Shown: in pieces, positions 7,869 to 15,641 of the stretch
Layout of the letters: every line of letters starts with the position of its first letter
Position numbering within the stretch: the stretch's first letter is position 1
Notes under the pieces: generated by a model
The model's input: only the letters and a program-made list of their open reading frames with translations
Told to the model about the DNA's origin: nothing
The model's database searches: none
NCBI GenBank assembly: GCA_031551275.1
Contig: JAVBNX010000025.1
Coordinates: forward strand, 1 to 64,000
Source: JAVBMJ01 sp031551275
GTDB lineage: Bacteria; Bacteroidota; Bacteroidia; Bacteroidales; Rikenellaceae
Length of the DNA stretch: 64,000 nt
Direction of reading: 5' to 3'
Translations under genes and position numbers: made by a program

Positions 7869-8779
7869 AAACTAACACGTGCGGATGCAGCCAGGCGGCT
7901 GAGAGGCTTACTGGAACGGGCGTTGCCCTGGTAACTCCTTTCAACGAAAAGGGTGAGGTCGATTACCCCGCCCTGGGCAAACTGGTGGACCACGTGATCG
8001 CCGGCGGTGTCGACTACCTGGTCGCCCTGGGCACCACGGCCGAGACCCCCACGCTGAGCTGCGAGGAGAAGCGCGAGATCTTCTACTATATCCGCCAACG
8101 CAACGCCAACCGCCTGCCTTTGGTGGTAGGTATCGGCGGCAACAACACCGCCCACGTAGTCAAAGAGTTGCAGGAGTGGGACATGGAGGGTGTGACCGCC
8201 GTTTTGAGTGTGACGCCCTACTACAACCGCCCCTCGCAGGAGGGCCTCTTCCAGCACTACAAAGCCATCGCCGAAGCCTCCCCGCGCCCGGTAATCCTCT
8301 ACAACGTCCCGCCCCGCACGGGAGTCAACATGACCGCCGCAACCACGCTCCGCCTGGCCCGCGAGGTTCCCAACCTGGTGGCGGTCAAGGAGGCGTGCGG
8401 CAATATCGAACAGATGCAGGAGATCCTCGACGGCCGTCCCGAAGGCTTCCTGGTCTTGTCCGGCGACGACGGCATGGCCGTGCCCCTGATCGAAAGGGGA
8501 GGCGAGGGCCTGATCTCCGTGGCCGCCAACGCCTTCCCCGCCGAGTTCAGCTCGCTGGTCAACCTGGCCCGCGAGGGCAAAAAAGCCCCCGCCGAAGAGC
8601 TGTGGACCCGCCTCTCCGAAGCCACGGCCGCCTTGTTCTACGAAGGCAACCCCACCGGCATCAAATGCGCATTGGCGATCAAGGGTTTGATCCAAAACAC
8701 CCTGCGCCTGCCCCTCGTCCCCTCGACGGACGACCTGACCGCCAAAATGCGCGATATTTTCTCCCGCAACGGCCTCTGA
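7865..8779 (+). CDS. dapA: 4-hydroxy-tetrahydrodipicolinate synthase
   Basis: A 304-residue TIM-barrel enzyme of the DHDPS family. It condenses pyruvate with aspartate semialdehyde, the committing step to lysine and meso-diaminopimelate for peptidoglycan. Family landmarks are all visible: GTGVALVTPF near the N-terminus, GTTAE at 56-60, the VTPYYNRPSQEG block with Tyr119-Tyr120, YNVPPRTG with Tyr146, and the Schiff-base Lys175 in VAVKEACGN. The N-terminus is about ten residues longer than typical and Cys-rich (TNTCGCSQ). It has its own promoter and overlaps the nominal ligA stop by ATGA. Confidence 0.97.
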   Translation: MKTNTCGCSQAAERLTGTGVALVTPFNEKGEVDYPALGKLVDHVIAGGVDYLVALGTTAETPTLSCEEKREIFYYIRQRNANRLPLVVGIGGNNTAHVVKELQEWDMEGVTAVLSVTPYYNRPSQEGLFQHYKAIAEASPRPVILYNVPPRTGVNMTAATTLRLAREVPNLVAVKEACGNIEQMQEILDGRPEGFLVLSGDDGMAVPLIERGGEGLISVAANAFPAEFSSLVNLAREGKKAPAEELWTRLSEATAALFYEGNPTGIKCALAIKGLIQNTLRLPLVPSTDDLTAKMRDIFSRNGL

Positions 8780-8803
8780 TCGTGTTGTTTTGCGAAAAAG
8801 AAC

Positions 8804-8811
8804 TATTTTTG
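8804..8811 (+). promoter_or_regulatory. -7 box before the lipoprotein gene at 8835
   Basis: TATTTTTG fits TAnnTTTG, with a TTG 16 nt upstream (8785-8787). It lies 23 nt before the ATG at 8835 and immediately after dapA. Confidence 0.6.
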
Positions 8812-8834
8812 TGCTGTAACCAACCCCAAACAGC

Positions 8835-9353
8835 ATGAAAAAAATCCTGACTACTCTTTCGATTGTGCTCCTCGCGAGCGCTATGCTCCTCTCCTGCAAA
8901 AAAGACAAGGAGGACGAGCCCAATTATTTCAAAGTGGGCGAAACGACCTACGACCTTACCGCAACGAAAGGTTGGTGTTATGACGTGGCGGGTGGGATAC
9001 AGAGATTCGATCTGATTCTCACGAAAAGCCTGACAGACTGGGACAATGACACCCCCACTCCGTCGGTCAATCTCTACAACGTTTATTGCGCTACCCAGAA
9101 CAGGGAACTCAAGAGCGGCACCTATGCCCTGTCCGACACCTATGGTAACATGACCCACGACGGTTATTCGGACTACATGATCAGAGCGGACGACTGGGAT
9201 TGGGTAGAGATGGGCGAAACCATTTCGATCAAGGTCCAAAACCACGGCAACAGCCTTTGCGAATTCTGGTGGGAGGGCAAGGACGAGAACAACGTCGCCA
9301 CCAAAGGGCACTACAAGGGCACGGTCAATTTCATTTACGGCGACGACGAATAG
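8835..9353 (+). CDS. Hypothetical lipoprotein
   Basis: A 172-residue protein with a lipoprotein signal peptide (lipobox LLSC, Cys21) followed by a Lys/Asp/Glu linker, the usual surface or periplasmic lipoprotein pattern in Bacteroidales. The mature part has regular alternating strands (YFKVGETTYDLTATKGW, TYALSDTYGNMTHDGYSDYM, EFWWEGKDENNVATKGHYKG) and looks like a single beta-sandwich of the type that includes a final KGTVNF strand. No catalytic motif is seen. It stands alone between its own promoter and a terminator. Function unknown. Confidence 0.85.
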   Translation: MKKILTTLSIVLLASAMLLSCKKDKEDEPNYFKVGETTYDLTATKGWCYDVAGGIQRFDLILTKSLTDWDNDTPTPSVNLYNVYCATQNRELKSGTYALSDTYGNMTHDGYSDYMIRADDWDWVEMGETISIKVQNHGNSLCEFWWEGKDENNVATKGHYKGTVNFIYGDDE

Positions 9354-9380
9354 CAGGCAATTTACAAACCGCCGAAAAAA

Positions 9381-9409
9381 AACGGGAGCGCTGTCGCTCC
9401 CGTTTTTTC
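9381..9409. terminator. Bidirectional intrinsic terminator
   Basis: The stem AACGGGAGCG/CGCTCCCGTT with loop CTGT is flanked by A and T runs. It serves the lipoprotein gene on the left and the minus-strand gene ending at 9417. Confidence 0.9.
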
Positions 9410-9416
9410 AAATGGC

Positions 9417-9806
9417 TCAGTCCCTTTCCGCCAACTGCCTCTCGGTAACTTCGATGCCTCTGTCAAGCCTTTCGGCGATGTCGCTCCCGTCCGGGGCGAT
9501 CTCGCGGGCGTAACTCATCAGTTCGAGCAGGTATTCGCGCATGGCCTTGCCCTCTGACGGTTCCCACTCGGATTGTTCGATGCCCGCGATGATGCCCTCC
9601 AGCATTTCGGTCGACAGCGCCTCGGCAACGTCGTGCAGTTGGGAGCTGTCGTCCGGCAGCTCGCCTTCGAGGACGAAGTAGTGTTTGACCGCCTTTTTGT
9701 AGAGTTCCGCGGCGATGTCTATGCCGTTTTCGGGGTGGATCGTGCGCTTTTTACGCGCCTTGTCGATCCTCGCGTAGATCTTGTCGAAAGATTTGTCGAT
9801 CTTCAT
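9417..9806 (-). CDS. Hypothetical helical protein, paralogue of the gene at 9820
   Basis: A 129-residue, mostly helical, charged cytoplasmic protein with no signal or membrane segment. It aligns end to end with its upstream neighbour: both start with a DKS(F/I)DK(I/V) helix and a basic patch, carry a (K/D)(K/T)(A)KH(Y/F)F core helix, and share an almost invariant block IAPDGSDIAERLDR near the C-terminus. The pair is co-oriented with a 13-nt gap, so it is a tandem duplication in one transcript. I do not recognise the family and no function is offered. Confidence 0.8.
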   Translation of the reverse strand: MKIDKSFDKIYARIDKARKKRTIHPENGIDIAAELYKKAVKHYFVLEGELPDDSSQLHDVAEALSTEMLEGIIAGIEQSEWEPSEGKAMREYLLELMSYAREIAPDGSDIAERLDRGIEVTERQLAERD

Positions 9807-9819
9807 GGCTAATCCCCGT

Positions 9820-10203
9820 TTATCCGGCCAGTTGTTGTTCCAGCGCGTCGATCGTCCTGTCCAGCCGCTCTGCTATATCGCTCCCGTCGGGTGCGATCCC
9901 GCGCGCGTTCTGCATCACTTCCAGCACGCGCTCGCCCATCTTCCGGCTGGTCTTTTGCCCGTCGGAGAGCAGCCTCATGCCTTCGAGCATACATTCCAGG
10001 ATCTCGGTGGCCAGCCCTTCGGCCAGGTTGTCCAGGTCCTCGCCCCCTTCGGGCAGCTCCTCGCAGATGAAGAAGAAGTGTTTGGCCGTATCCTTGTAAA
10101 GGTCCTCGGCGTACTCGATGCCTTTCTCGGGACGTTTTTCGCGTTTCTGCTGCGTTTTCGCCACGCCGTCCACAACCTTGTCGATCGATTTGTCGAAATT
10201 CAT
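9820..10203 (-). CDS. Hypothetical helical protein, paralogue of the gene at 9417
   Basis: A 127-residue helical cytoplasmic protein. It begins MNFDKSIDKVVDGVAK and has the same layout as the gene at 9417, including the shared IAPDGSDIAERLDR block at about residues 102-115. Conservation between the two is strongest there and in the helix with KHFFF/KHYFV, which marks these as functional segments. The gene is followed by its paralogue and preceded by the M48 peptidase gene 23 nt upstream on the same strand, so all three may be co-transcribed. Function unknown. Confidence 0.8.
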   Translation of the reverse strand: MNFDKSIDKVVDGVAKTQQKREKRPEKGIEYAEDLYKDTAKHFFFICEELPEGGEDLDNLAEGLATEILECMLEGMRLLSDGQKTSRKMGERVLEVMQNARGIAPDGSDIAERLDRTIDALEQQLAG

Positions 10204-10226
10204 GGTTAGAGGATTATAGGTTAGCC

Positions 10227-10994
10227 TTACTTGATCGCGTCGGCCTTCGCTTTAGCCCTTTCGGAGCGCGCCACGGTGTCGGGGTGCGAGGAGAACAACC
10301 CCGATACCACGCCCGAGCTGTTGCCGCCCGAGTCGCCCGACAGGGAGGCCAGCTTATTCAACGCGTTGTACATACCATACTTGTTGTAACCGCTTTTGAC
10401 CAGAAAGTTGAGCGCGTAGTCGTCCGCCGCGAACTCCTGCTTCTGGGAGTACTGCGAGGAGGCCAGCGCCGATGCGATCTCGCCCACCATCCCGGCCGAG
10501 AGCGCACCCACCGTACCCGACGTCGAGGCCAGGCCCGTGCGGATCGCGGCGGTCTTGTAGGCGTTCTTCATGCTGTTTTTCACGTCGGTGTTGACCACGT
10601 GGCCGATCTCGTGGCCCACCACGGCCAGCACTTCGTCGTCGGTCATCAGGTTGAGCAACCCCTCGTACACCCGGATGCTGCCGTCCGCGCAGGCGAACGC
10701 GTTCACCTCGGAGGTCTTATATACCTTATAATTAAAGGTCATCCCGCCCTCGTTGGTGTGGTTCTTCAAAAGACGGGTCAGGCGCACCATGGACGGGTCA
10801 GTCGCGGCCGCCACTTTGCTTTGCGCGTCGAGCTGGGCCACATACTCCTTCGACATGGTCACCACGTCGGCGTCCGAGAGGGTCAGCGCGGTCAGCGCGT
10901 GTCCGGTGGCCTGCATCAGGGTATCGGAGTTGATGGTGGTGCCGCACGAGGCCATGATCAGGGCGCAACTTACAAGGGTGAAGATTTTTTTCAT
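10227..10994 (-). CDS. M48-family metallopeptidase lipoprotein (LoiP/YcaL-like)
   Basis: A 255-residue zinc protease with a lipoprotein signal (MKKIFTLVSCALIMASC, Cys17). The M48 signature HExxH is visible as VVGHEIGHVVN in the middle of the chain, and the third-ligand Glu lies in the conserved QEFAADDYAL block; SSHPDTVARSERA near the end is the usual C-terminal histidine motif. Such periplasmic lipoproteins degrade misfolded outer-membrane proteins. An in-frame extension to 11207 is rejected because it lacks a signal peptide and reads over the neighbouring gene. Confidence 0.93.
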   Translation of the reverse strand: MKKIFTLVSCALIMASCGTTINSDTLMQATGHALTALTLSDADVVTMSKEYVAQLDAQSKVAAATDPSMVRLTRLLKNHTNEGGMTFNYKVYKTSEVNAFACADGSIRVYEGLLNLMTDDEVLAVVGHEIGHVVNTDVKNSMKNAYKTAAIRTGLASTSGTVGALSAGMVGEIASALASSQYSQKQEFAADDYALNFLVKSGYNKYGMYNALNKLASLSGDSGGNSSGVVSGLFSSHPDTVARSERAKAKADAIK

Positions 10995-11020
10995 TGTTTT
11001 ATACGTTAAGTGTGTGAGTT

Positions 11021-11380
11021 TTAAGGTATGACCGTGGCGGGCAGCGTAGCGCCGCCCCACGGGTTGACGTTCAAATCGATCTGGCGCATGATCTCCCCGT
11101 CCGCCGAGACCACCACGCTGCACATAAAGTCGGGCGAGTCCCTGACCGTGCGCGAGGCGGGAAACTCCTCCGCGATGGCGTACATCAGCAGTTCGATGTG
11201 GTGGCACGCGCCGGTCTGCAATTCGACCGCCTGTCCCGCCTCTCCCTGCGCCTTGACGCTGTAAAAGCCCAACCGGTTACCCTCCGCGTCGAGGGCCACG
11301 GCCGTCAGGTAGACCATGAATTTCCCCCACATCGGCGAAAGGCTTGTAGCTTGTATTACGAACTCCCGGTTTTGCTCCAT
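11021..11380 (-). CDS. Hypothetical small protein
   Basis: A 119-residue protein with no obvious signal peptide or TM segment. It has regular hydrophobic strands (FVIQATSLSPMWGKFMVYLTAVALD, then MCSVVVSADGEIMRQIDL), consistent with a small beta-rich domain, and two adjacent histidines in GACHHIELL. It starts 26 nt upstream of the M48 gene on the same strand and probably heads that transcript. The family is not recognised. The start ATG at 11378-11380 is the only upstream option. Confidence 0.7.
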   Translation of the reverse strand: MEQNREFVIQATSLSPMWGKFMVYLTAVALDAEGNRLGFYSVKAQGEAGQAVELQTGACHHIELLMYAIAEEFPASRTVRDSPDFMCSVVVSADGEIMRQIDLNVNPWGGATLPATVIP

Positions 11381-11418
11381 CCATGTTGTTTAAAGACCGG
11401 ATAAAAGTACGCAAAACT

Positions 11419-11448
11419 TTGCAAATCGTATAATATTTCTTACCTTTG
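11419..11448 (+). promoter_or_regulatory. Promoter of the yceD-rpmF-plsX-fabH operon
   Basis: TTG (11419-11421), 19 nt, then TACCTTTG (11441-11448), an excellent Bacteroidota promoter. The predicted start near 11453 lies 15 nt before the yceD ATG. Confidence 0.8.
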
Positions 11449-11467
11449 TGGACTGTTTTTGAAAAAG

Positions 11468-11965
11468 ATGAGCGTAGAGGGAAGATTCTCAATTCCTTAC
11501 CAGGGGCTATCCAACGGCGATCACCATTTTGACTTCCAGGTCGATGCGTCGCTGTTCGAGGGCCGCGAAGGGGTCGAGATCAAGGACGGAAAGGGAGTGG
11601 TCAGCATCGACGCCCGCAAGGGGGTCGGCGGTGTGAGCCTTGACATTTCGTTCGACGGAGAGGTAACCGTTCCCTGCGACCGCTGCCTGGAAGATTGCCC
11701 GCTCGAGGTCTCCTTCAACGAGAAGGCGCTTCTAAGGGAGACCCCGGAGGAGCACGAGAGCGACGAGGGGATCATCTACCTGCCGGCAGGGGCGCAAACG
11801 GCCGACCTGGCGGACTACATCTACGAAAGCCTGGTGCTTGCCCTTCCTTACCAGAGGGTCCACCCGGACGACGAGAACGGCAACCCGACCTGCGATCCCG
11901 ATATGCTGGGCAGGTTCAAGATAGTTTCAGAAGAGGAGTTCGGCCAACTCACCGGACAGGAGTAA
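11468..11965 (+). CDS. YceD/DUF177 family protein
   Basis: A 165-residue protein of the YceD (DUF177) family. In E. coli this protein is linked to 23S rRNA accumulation, and its gene almost always precedes rpmF, as here. The conserved CDRCLEDCPLEV motif is present at about 75-86, along with an acidic middle and the ALPYQRVHPDDENG block. The ATG at 11468 is preferred to a TTG nine bases upstream since the transcript probably begins at about 11453. It is the first gene of the ribosome/lipid-initiation cluster. Confidence 0.92.
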   Translation: MSVEGRFSIPYQGLSNGDHHFDFQVDASLFEGREGVEIKDGKGVVSIDARKGVGGVSLDISFDGEVTVPCDRCLEDCPLEVSFNEKALLRETPEEHESDEGIIYLPAGAQTADLADYIYESLVLALPYQRVHPDDENGNPTCDPDMLGRFKIVSEEEFGQLTGQE

Positions 11966-11999
11966 GTTACAAACGAAATTTTAAAGATAACGACTTAAC

Positions 12000-12182
12000 A
12001 TGGCACATCCCAAACACCGGATTTCATCCACCCGCCGCGACAAGCGCCGTACACATTACAAAGCTGAGATCCCCACGATCAGCGTCTGTTCCAACTGCGG
12101 TTCGGCTACTCTTTACCACCGTGTTTGCCCCGAGTGCGGTTTCTACCGCGGCAAGCTGGCTATCGAGCAGAAAGCTGAATAA
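12000..12182 (+). CDS. rpmF: Large-subunit ribosomal protein bL32
   Basis: A 60-residue ribosomal protein. The N-terminus MAHPKHRISSTRRDKRRTHY is typical, and the zinc-binding form is shown by CSNCG and CPECG, four cysteines that hold one zinc. It follows yceD by 34 nt and precedes plsX by 16 nt, the classic arrangement that ties ribosome synthesis to membrane lipid synthesis. Confidence 0.98.
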   Translation: MAHPKHRISSTRRDKRRTHYKAEIPTISVCSNCGSATLYHRVCPECGFYRGKLAIEQKAE

Positions 12183-12198
12183 CGCAGGGGGTTAGCCG

Positions 12199-13146
12199 AT
12201 GATCAAAGTAGGATTAGATGCGATGGGCGGCGATTTCGCCCCCGAAGCCGCAGTCGTAGGAGCCGTCATGGCCTGCCGCGAGATAGACGCGCAGGACAGG
12301 ATCGTCCTTTTCGGCGAAGCGGCGAGTATCCGCGACCTGCTTGAGAAGAACGGCTGCGACTGCGCCAACATCGAGGTGGTCCCCACCACGGGCGTGATCG
12401 GCATGGACGAGCACCCCGCGCACGCATTCTCCAAAAAACCCGATTCGAGCATCGCGGTAGGCTTCGGTTGGCTGAAAGCCAAAAAGATCGACGCCTTCGC
12501 CAGCGCGGGCTCCACGGGGGCCATGATGGTAGGCTCCATGCACGTCATCGGCCAGATCCCCGGCGTCATCCGCCCCACGATCACCTCGCCCATCCCGACT
12601 GTGGACGGCGGCCAGGCGATCGTCCTGGACGTGGGCCTGAACGTGGATTGCAAGCCCGACGTACTGGCCCAGTACGGCCAGTTGGGCAGCATCTACGCCC
12701 AGACGGTGCTGGGTATCGACAACCCGAGGGTCGCTTTGCTGAACATCGGCGAGGAGAAGGAGAAGGGCAACCTGGCCGCCAGGGCAGCCTACGAGCAGAT
12801 GGAGGGAACCACCGACTTTAATTTTGTGGGCAACGTCGAGGCCAAGCACATGTTCGACGGCACGGTGGCCGACGTGATCGTTTGCGACGGTTTCACGGGC
12901 AACTGTGCGCTCAAGCAGGCTGAAGGCTTCTATGATATCTGCCAGAAATTAGGAATCCAAAACCGGTTTATCGACGGCCTGAACTACGAGCAGATCGGCG
13001 GTACGCCCGTGTTGGGCATCAATTCCAACGTCATTATCGGCCACGGCTGCTCTACGCCCCTGGCCATCAAGAATATGATCCTGCAAGGGTTGCAAGCCGC
13101 CCGCACAGGATTCGTGGAGGTGCTCCGCAAAAGTTTCGACAAATGA
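12199..13146 (+). CDS. plsX: Phosphate acyltransferase PlsX
   Basis: A 315-residue enzyme that makes acyl-phosphate from acyl-ACP, feeding PlsY in phosphatidic acid synthesis. Family blocks are visible: MIKVGLDAMGGDFAPEA at the start, ASAGSTGAMM near residue 100, RPTITSPIPT, LLNIGEEKEKGN, and VCDGFTGNCALK. Length is normal. Its stop overlaps the fabH start as ATGA, so the two are translationally coupled. Confidence 0.97.
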   Translation: MIKVGLDAMGGDFAPEAAVVGAVMACREIDAQDRIVLFGEAASIRDLLEKNGCDCANIEVVPTTGVIGMDEHPAHAFSKKPDSSIAVGFGWLKAKKIDAFASAGSTGAMMVGSMHVIGQIPGVIRPTITSPIPTVDGGQAIVLDVGLNVDCKPDVLAQYGQLGSIYAQTVLGIDNPRVALLNIGEEKEKGNLAARAAYEQMEGTTDFNFVGNVEAKHMFDGTVADVIVCDGFTGNCALKQAEGFYDICQKLGIQNRFIDGLNYEQIGGTPVLGINSNVIIGHGCSTPLAIKNMILQGLQAARTGFVEVLRKSFDK

Positions 13147-14153
13147 AGAAAATAACGGCAGCGATAACCGGGGTAGGGGGCTACCTGCCCGACTACATCC
13201 TCGACAATTTCGAGTTATCGAAGATGGTTGACACCTCCGACGAGTGGATCATGTCCCACATGGGCATCAAAACCCGCCACATCCTCAAAGGCGAGGGAGT
13301 CGGGACCTCATACCTCGGCGAGAGGGCCGTCCTCGACCTTCTGGAGAAGACCAACACCGACCCGATGGAGGTCGAACTGGTGATCTGTGCCACGGTGACC
13401 CCGGATATGTTCTTCCCCTCGACGGCCAATTTGATCTGCTACCGCTCCGGGATGAAGAGCGCCTTCGGCTACGACATCTCGGCCGCTTGCAGCGGCTTTT
13501 TGTTCGCTTTGTCCACCGCCTCGCAATTCATCGAGACGGGCCGCTACAAAAAGATCGTCGTGATCGGCGCCGACAAAATGTCCTCGATCGTCAACTACGA
13601 GGATAGGACCACCTGCCCCATCTTCGGCGACGGCGCGGGCGCGATCCTGTTGGAGCCCGACACCGAGGGCTTCGGCGTGCAGGATTTCGACCTCCACTCC
13701 GACGGCGGCGGCGCCCCCCACCTCTACATGAAGGCGGGCGGATCGGCATACCCCGCCACGGCCGAGACGGTCGCCAACAAATGGCACTACATCCACCAGG
13801 ACGGCCAGCCCGTCTTCAAAGCCGCGGTGACCAACATGGCCGACACGGCTGTCGAGATCATGCGCCGCAACAAGCTGACCGCCGACGACATCGCCTACCT
13901 GGTCCCGCACCAGGCCAACATGCGCATCATCGACGCCACCGCCCGCCGCATGGGCCTGCCCGCCGAGAAGTGCATGATCAACATCGACAAATTCGGCAAC
14001 ACCACCGCCGCCACCCTGCCCCTGTGCCTGTGGGACTACGAAACCCGCCTCAAAAAGGGCGATAACCTGGTCCTGGCCACCTTCGGCGGCGGTTTCACCT
14101 GGGGCGCCATGTACCTGAAGTGGGCCTACAACGGCGGCGACTTCACGAAATAA
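13143..14153 (+). CDS. fabH: Beta-ketoacyl-ACP synthase III
   Basis: A 336-residue KAS III that condenses acetyl-CoA with malonyl-ACP to start fatty acid synthesis. The catalytic triad is visible: Cys116 in DISAACSGFLF, His in VPHQANMRII and Asn in FGNTTAATLP. The C-terminal GGGFTWGAMYLKW is the family ending. The ATG overlaps the plsX stop. A tRNA gene follows seven bases after the stop. Confidence 0.97.
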   Translation: MKKITAAITGVGGYLPDYILDNFELSKMVDTSDEWIMSHMGIKTRHILKGEGVGTSYLGERAVLDLLEKTNTDPMEVELVICATVTPDMFFPSTANLICYRSGMKSAFGYDISAACSGFLFALSTASQFIETGRYKKIVVIGADKMSSIVNYEDRTTCPIFGDGAGAILLEPDTEGFGVQDFDLHSDGGGAPHLYMKAGGSAYPATAETVANKWHYIHQDGQPVFKAAVTNMADTAVEIMRRNKLTADDIAYLVPHQANMRIIDATARRMGLPAEKCMINIDKFGNTTAATLPLCLWDYETRLKKGDNLVLATFGGGFTWGAMYLKWAYNGGDFTK

Positions 14154-14159
14154 ACTGAT

Positions 14160-14234
14160 GGCCTTGTAGTTCAAGGGATAGAACGAGGGTTTCCTAAACC
14201 CTAAATTCCAGTTCGAGTCTGGGCGAGGCTACCA
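14160..14234 (+). tRNA. tRNA-Arg, anticodon CCT
   Basis: A 75-nt cloverleaf. The acceptor GGCCTTG pairs with CGAGGCT, the D stem is GTTC/GAAC, the anticodon stem AGGGT/ACCCT encloses the loop TTCCTAA (anticodon CCT, reading AGG), and the T arm is TCCAG-TTCGAGT-CTGGG. The discriminator A and the CCA tail are encoded. A terminator follows directly. Confidence 0.95.
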
Positions 14235-14265
14235 AGAGGGGACGGTTTTCACCGTCCCCTCTTTC
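14235..14265 (+). terminator. Intrinsic terminator after tRNA-Arg
   Basis: The stem AGAGGGGACGG/CCGTCCCCTCT with loop TTTTCA is followed by TT, right after the CCA end of the tRNA. Confidence 0.85.
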
Positions 14266-14296
14266 GTATCCCTTCCTTGTCCCGTCCCGATCCGGT

Positions 14297-14695
14297 CTAC
14301 TCCTCCGTCAGTTCCGCCAACAACTCCGGCGTAAGGATCAGCGTATAAATCCCCAGACGTTTTTTCGCCGAATAGTTCCAATATTTCCGTAGCTTGAAAT
14401 TCCCGGAGATGGGAGCGTCGTCGGCGAAGATTTCGAATGTTTGACCGGAAAGCAACATCTCATTTTGCGCATACCTGTCTTCCGGAACAAAATCCTTCGG
14501 GCACATACCACCGTCTACGATGGAAACGAGGGCGGATTTTCCGGTATACAGGGTCATGGTGGCCTCCTGGTAATGGGGTGCAACGAACTGAAGGGTCTGG
14601 TTGGTTTGGTTGACGATCCGGTATTCGTATTCATACATACCCTCGCAACCATACAGGATGGCGCAAACCAACGAAATCAAGAAGAGTTTTTTCAT
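14297..14695 (-). CDS. Hypothetical lipoprotein, tandem family member 1
   Basis: A 132-residue lipoprotein (lipobox LYGC, Cys17). It shares with the next two genes upstream the pattern: signal peptide ending in Cys, then YEY(R/K)I(V/A)NQT, a central GQ or GKS strand, a K-LR-(Y/H)W hinge, and a C-terminal (I/T)YTL(I/T)LTP-L-(A/D)EL ending. This is a small single-domain beta protein exposed to the periplasm or surface. It is a member of a tandem triplication on the minus strand. Function unknown. Confidence 0.85.
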   Translation of the reverse strand: MKKLFLISLVCAILYGCEGMYEYEYRIVNQTNQTLQFVAPHYQEATMTLYTGKSALVSIVDGGMCPKDFVPEDRYAQNEMLLSGQTFEIFADDAPISGNFKLRKYWNYSAKKRLGIYTLILTPELLAELTEE

Positions 14696-14765
14696 ACACA
14701 GTCATTTTCTGCATAAGACGCAGTAGCCCCGGTTGATGTTGCACTCACAGAAAAATATTTCCGCA

Positions 14766-15176
14766 TCATTCCCCCAACTCATCCAATTTCTTAGGCGTCA
14801 GCGTCAGCGTATAAGTCCCCACGTTTGCCCTGGTCACAAAATCCCAATGTTCGCGCAGCTTAAACGCGTCCGAAATCTGCTCTCCGCCGATCTTGATGTG
14901 AATATTCCGGCAGGGGAGCACCTCCGCGTTCTCCCTGATCTTATCCTTGGGTTCATAGCCCGCCTCTTTCGACCCTAAATCTTCCGTGTAAATAAGCACC
15001 GTTTGCCCGTCCGCGATCACAAAATACGAGACCGGCGATTGGGTCTTGCACTTCTCCTGCGGCGTGCTGACCTCTATGGGTCCGCCGGTTTGGTTGGCTA
15101 TTTTGTACTCGTAGTAGCAATCCTCGCAACTGTACAACCCGGCGCAAAGCGACAAAATAAGGAATATCTTTTTCAT
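14766..15176 (-). CDS. Hypothetical lipoprotein, tandem family member 2
   Basis: A 136-residue lipoprotein (lipobox LYSC, Cys17) homologous to the genes on both sides. Shared landmarks are YYEYKIANQTGGPIEV, ADGQTVLIYTED, FKLREHW and the ending GTYTLTLTPKKLDEL. It carries extra cysteines (Cys20, Cys43 and one in VLPCRN), which could form a disulfide absent from member 1. The 70-nt gap to member 1 holds no clear terminator. Confidence 0.85.
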   Translation of the reverse strand: MKKIFLILSLCAGLYSCEDCYYEYKIANQTGGPIEVSTPQEKCKTQSPVSYFVIADGQTVLIYTEDLGSKEAGYEPKDKIRENAEVLPCRNIHIKIGGEQISDAFKLREHWDFVTRANVGTYTLTLTPKKLDELGE

Positions 15177-15188
15177 ACCTCCGCCATT

Positions 15189-15593
15189 TTATTTGAGTTC
15201 GTCCACCAGCTCGGGCGTAAGGGTCAGCGTATAGCTTCCCAGGTACGCCCTTGTGGAGAATTTCCAGTATTTACGTTGCTTGAATTTATCGGAGAGGGGC
15301 TCGCCGTCGACTATGATCCGGATTTTTGCGTAGGAGAGCATAACGGCATCCATACCGACATCCTCGGGTTTTCTGTCGCTGTCGCTTTCGGTATAGATCA
15401 GGGTCGTCTGCCCGTTTTCGAGCGTGATGGGAAACTGTCGCACTCCCTCTTCATAGTAAGACCTTTCCTGGGACGCGACGACCTCGATGGTTTGCCCGGT
15501 TTGGTTGACTACCTTGTAGTCATACATACTGTCGTAAGTCATGCAACCGCACAACCCGCTACAAAATAACAATAGAAAGACGAATTTTTTCAT
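15189..15593 (-). CDS. Hypothetical lipoprotein, tandem family member 3
   Basis: A 134-residue lipoprotein (lipobox LCGC) and the upstream member of the triplet. It has the family pattern YDYKVVNQTGQTIEVVAS, NGQTTLIYTES, FKQRKYW and GSYTLTLTPELVDEL. Members 2 and 3 are separated by only 12 nt and are probably co-transcribed. The ATG at 15591-15593 is chosen because it starts the signal peptide; the in-frame extension to 15632 does not. Confidence 0.85.
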   Translation of the reverse strand: MKKFVFLLLFCSGLCGCMTYDSMYDYKVVNQTGQTIEVVASQERSYYEEGVRQFPITLENGQTTLIYTESDSDRKPEDVGMDAVMLSYAKIRIIVDGEPLSDKFKQRKYWKFSTRAYLGSYTLTLTPELVDELK

Positions 15594-15641
15594 GCCGCAA
15601 GCATTTATTGGTAAGACACCGCCCATCCCCAAAACGCTGCA

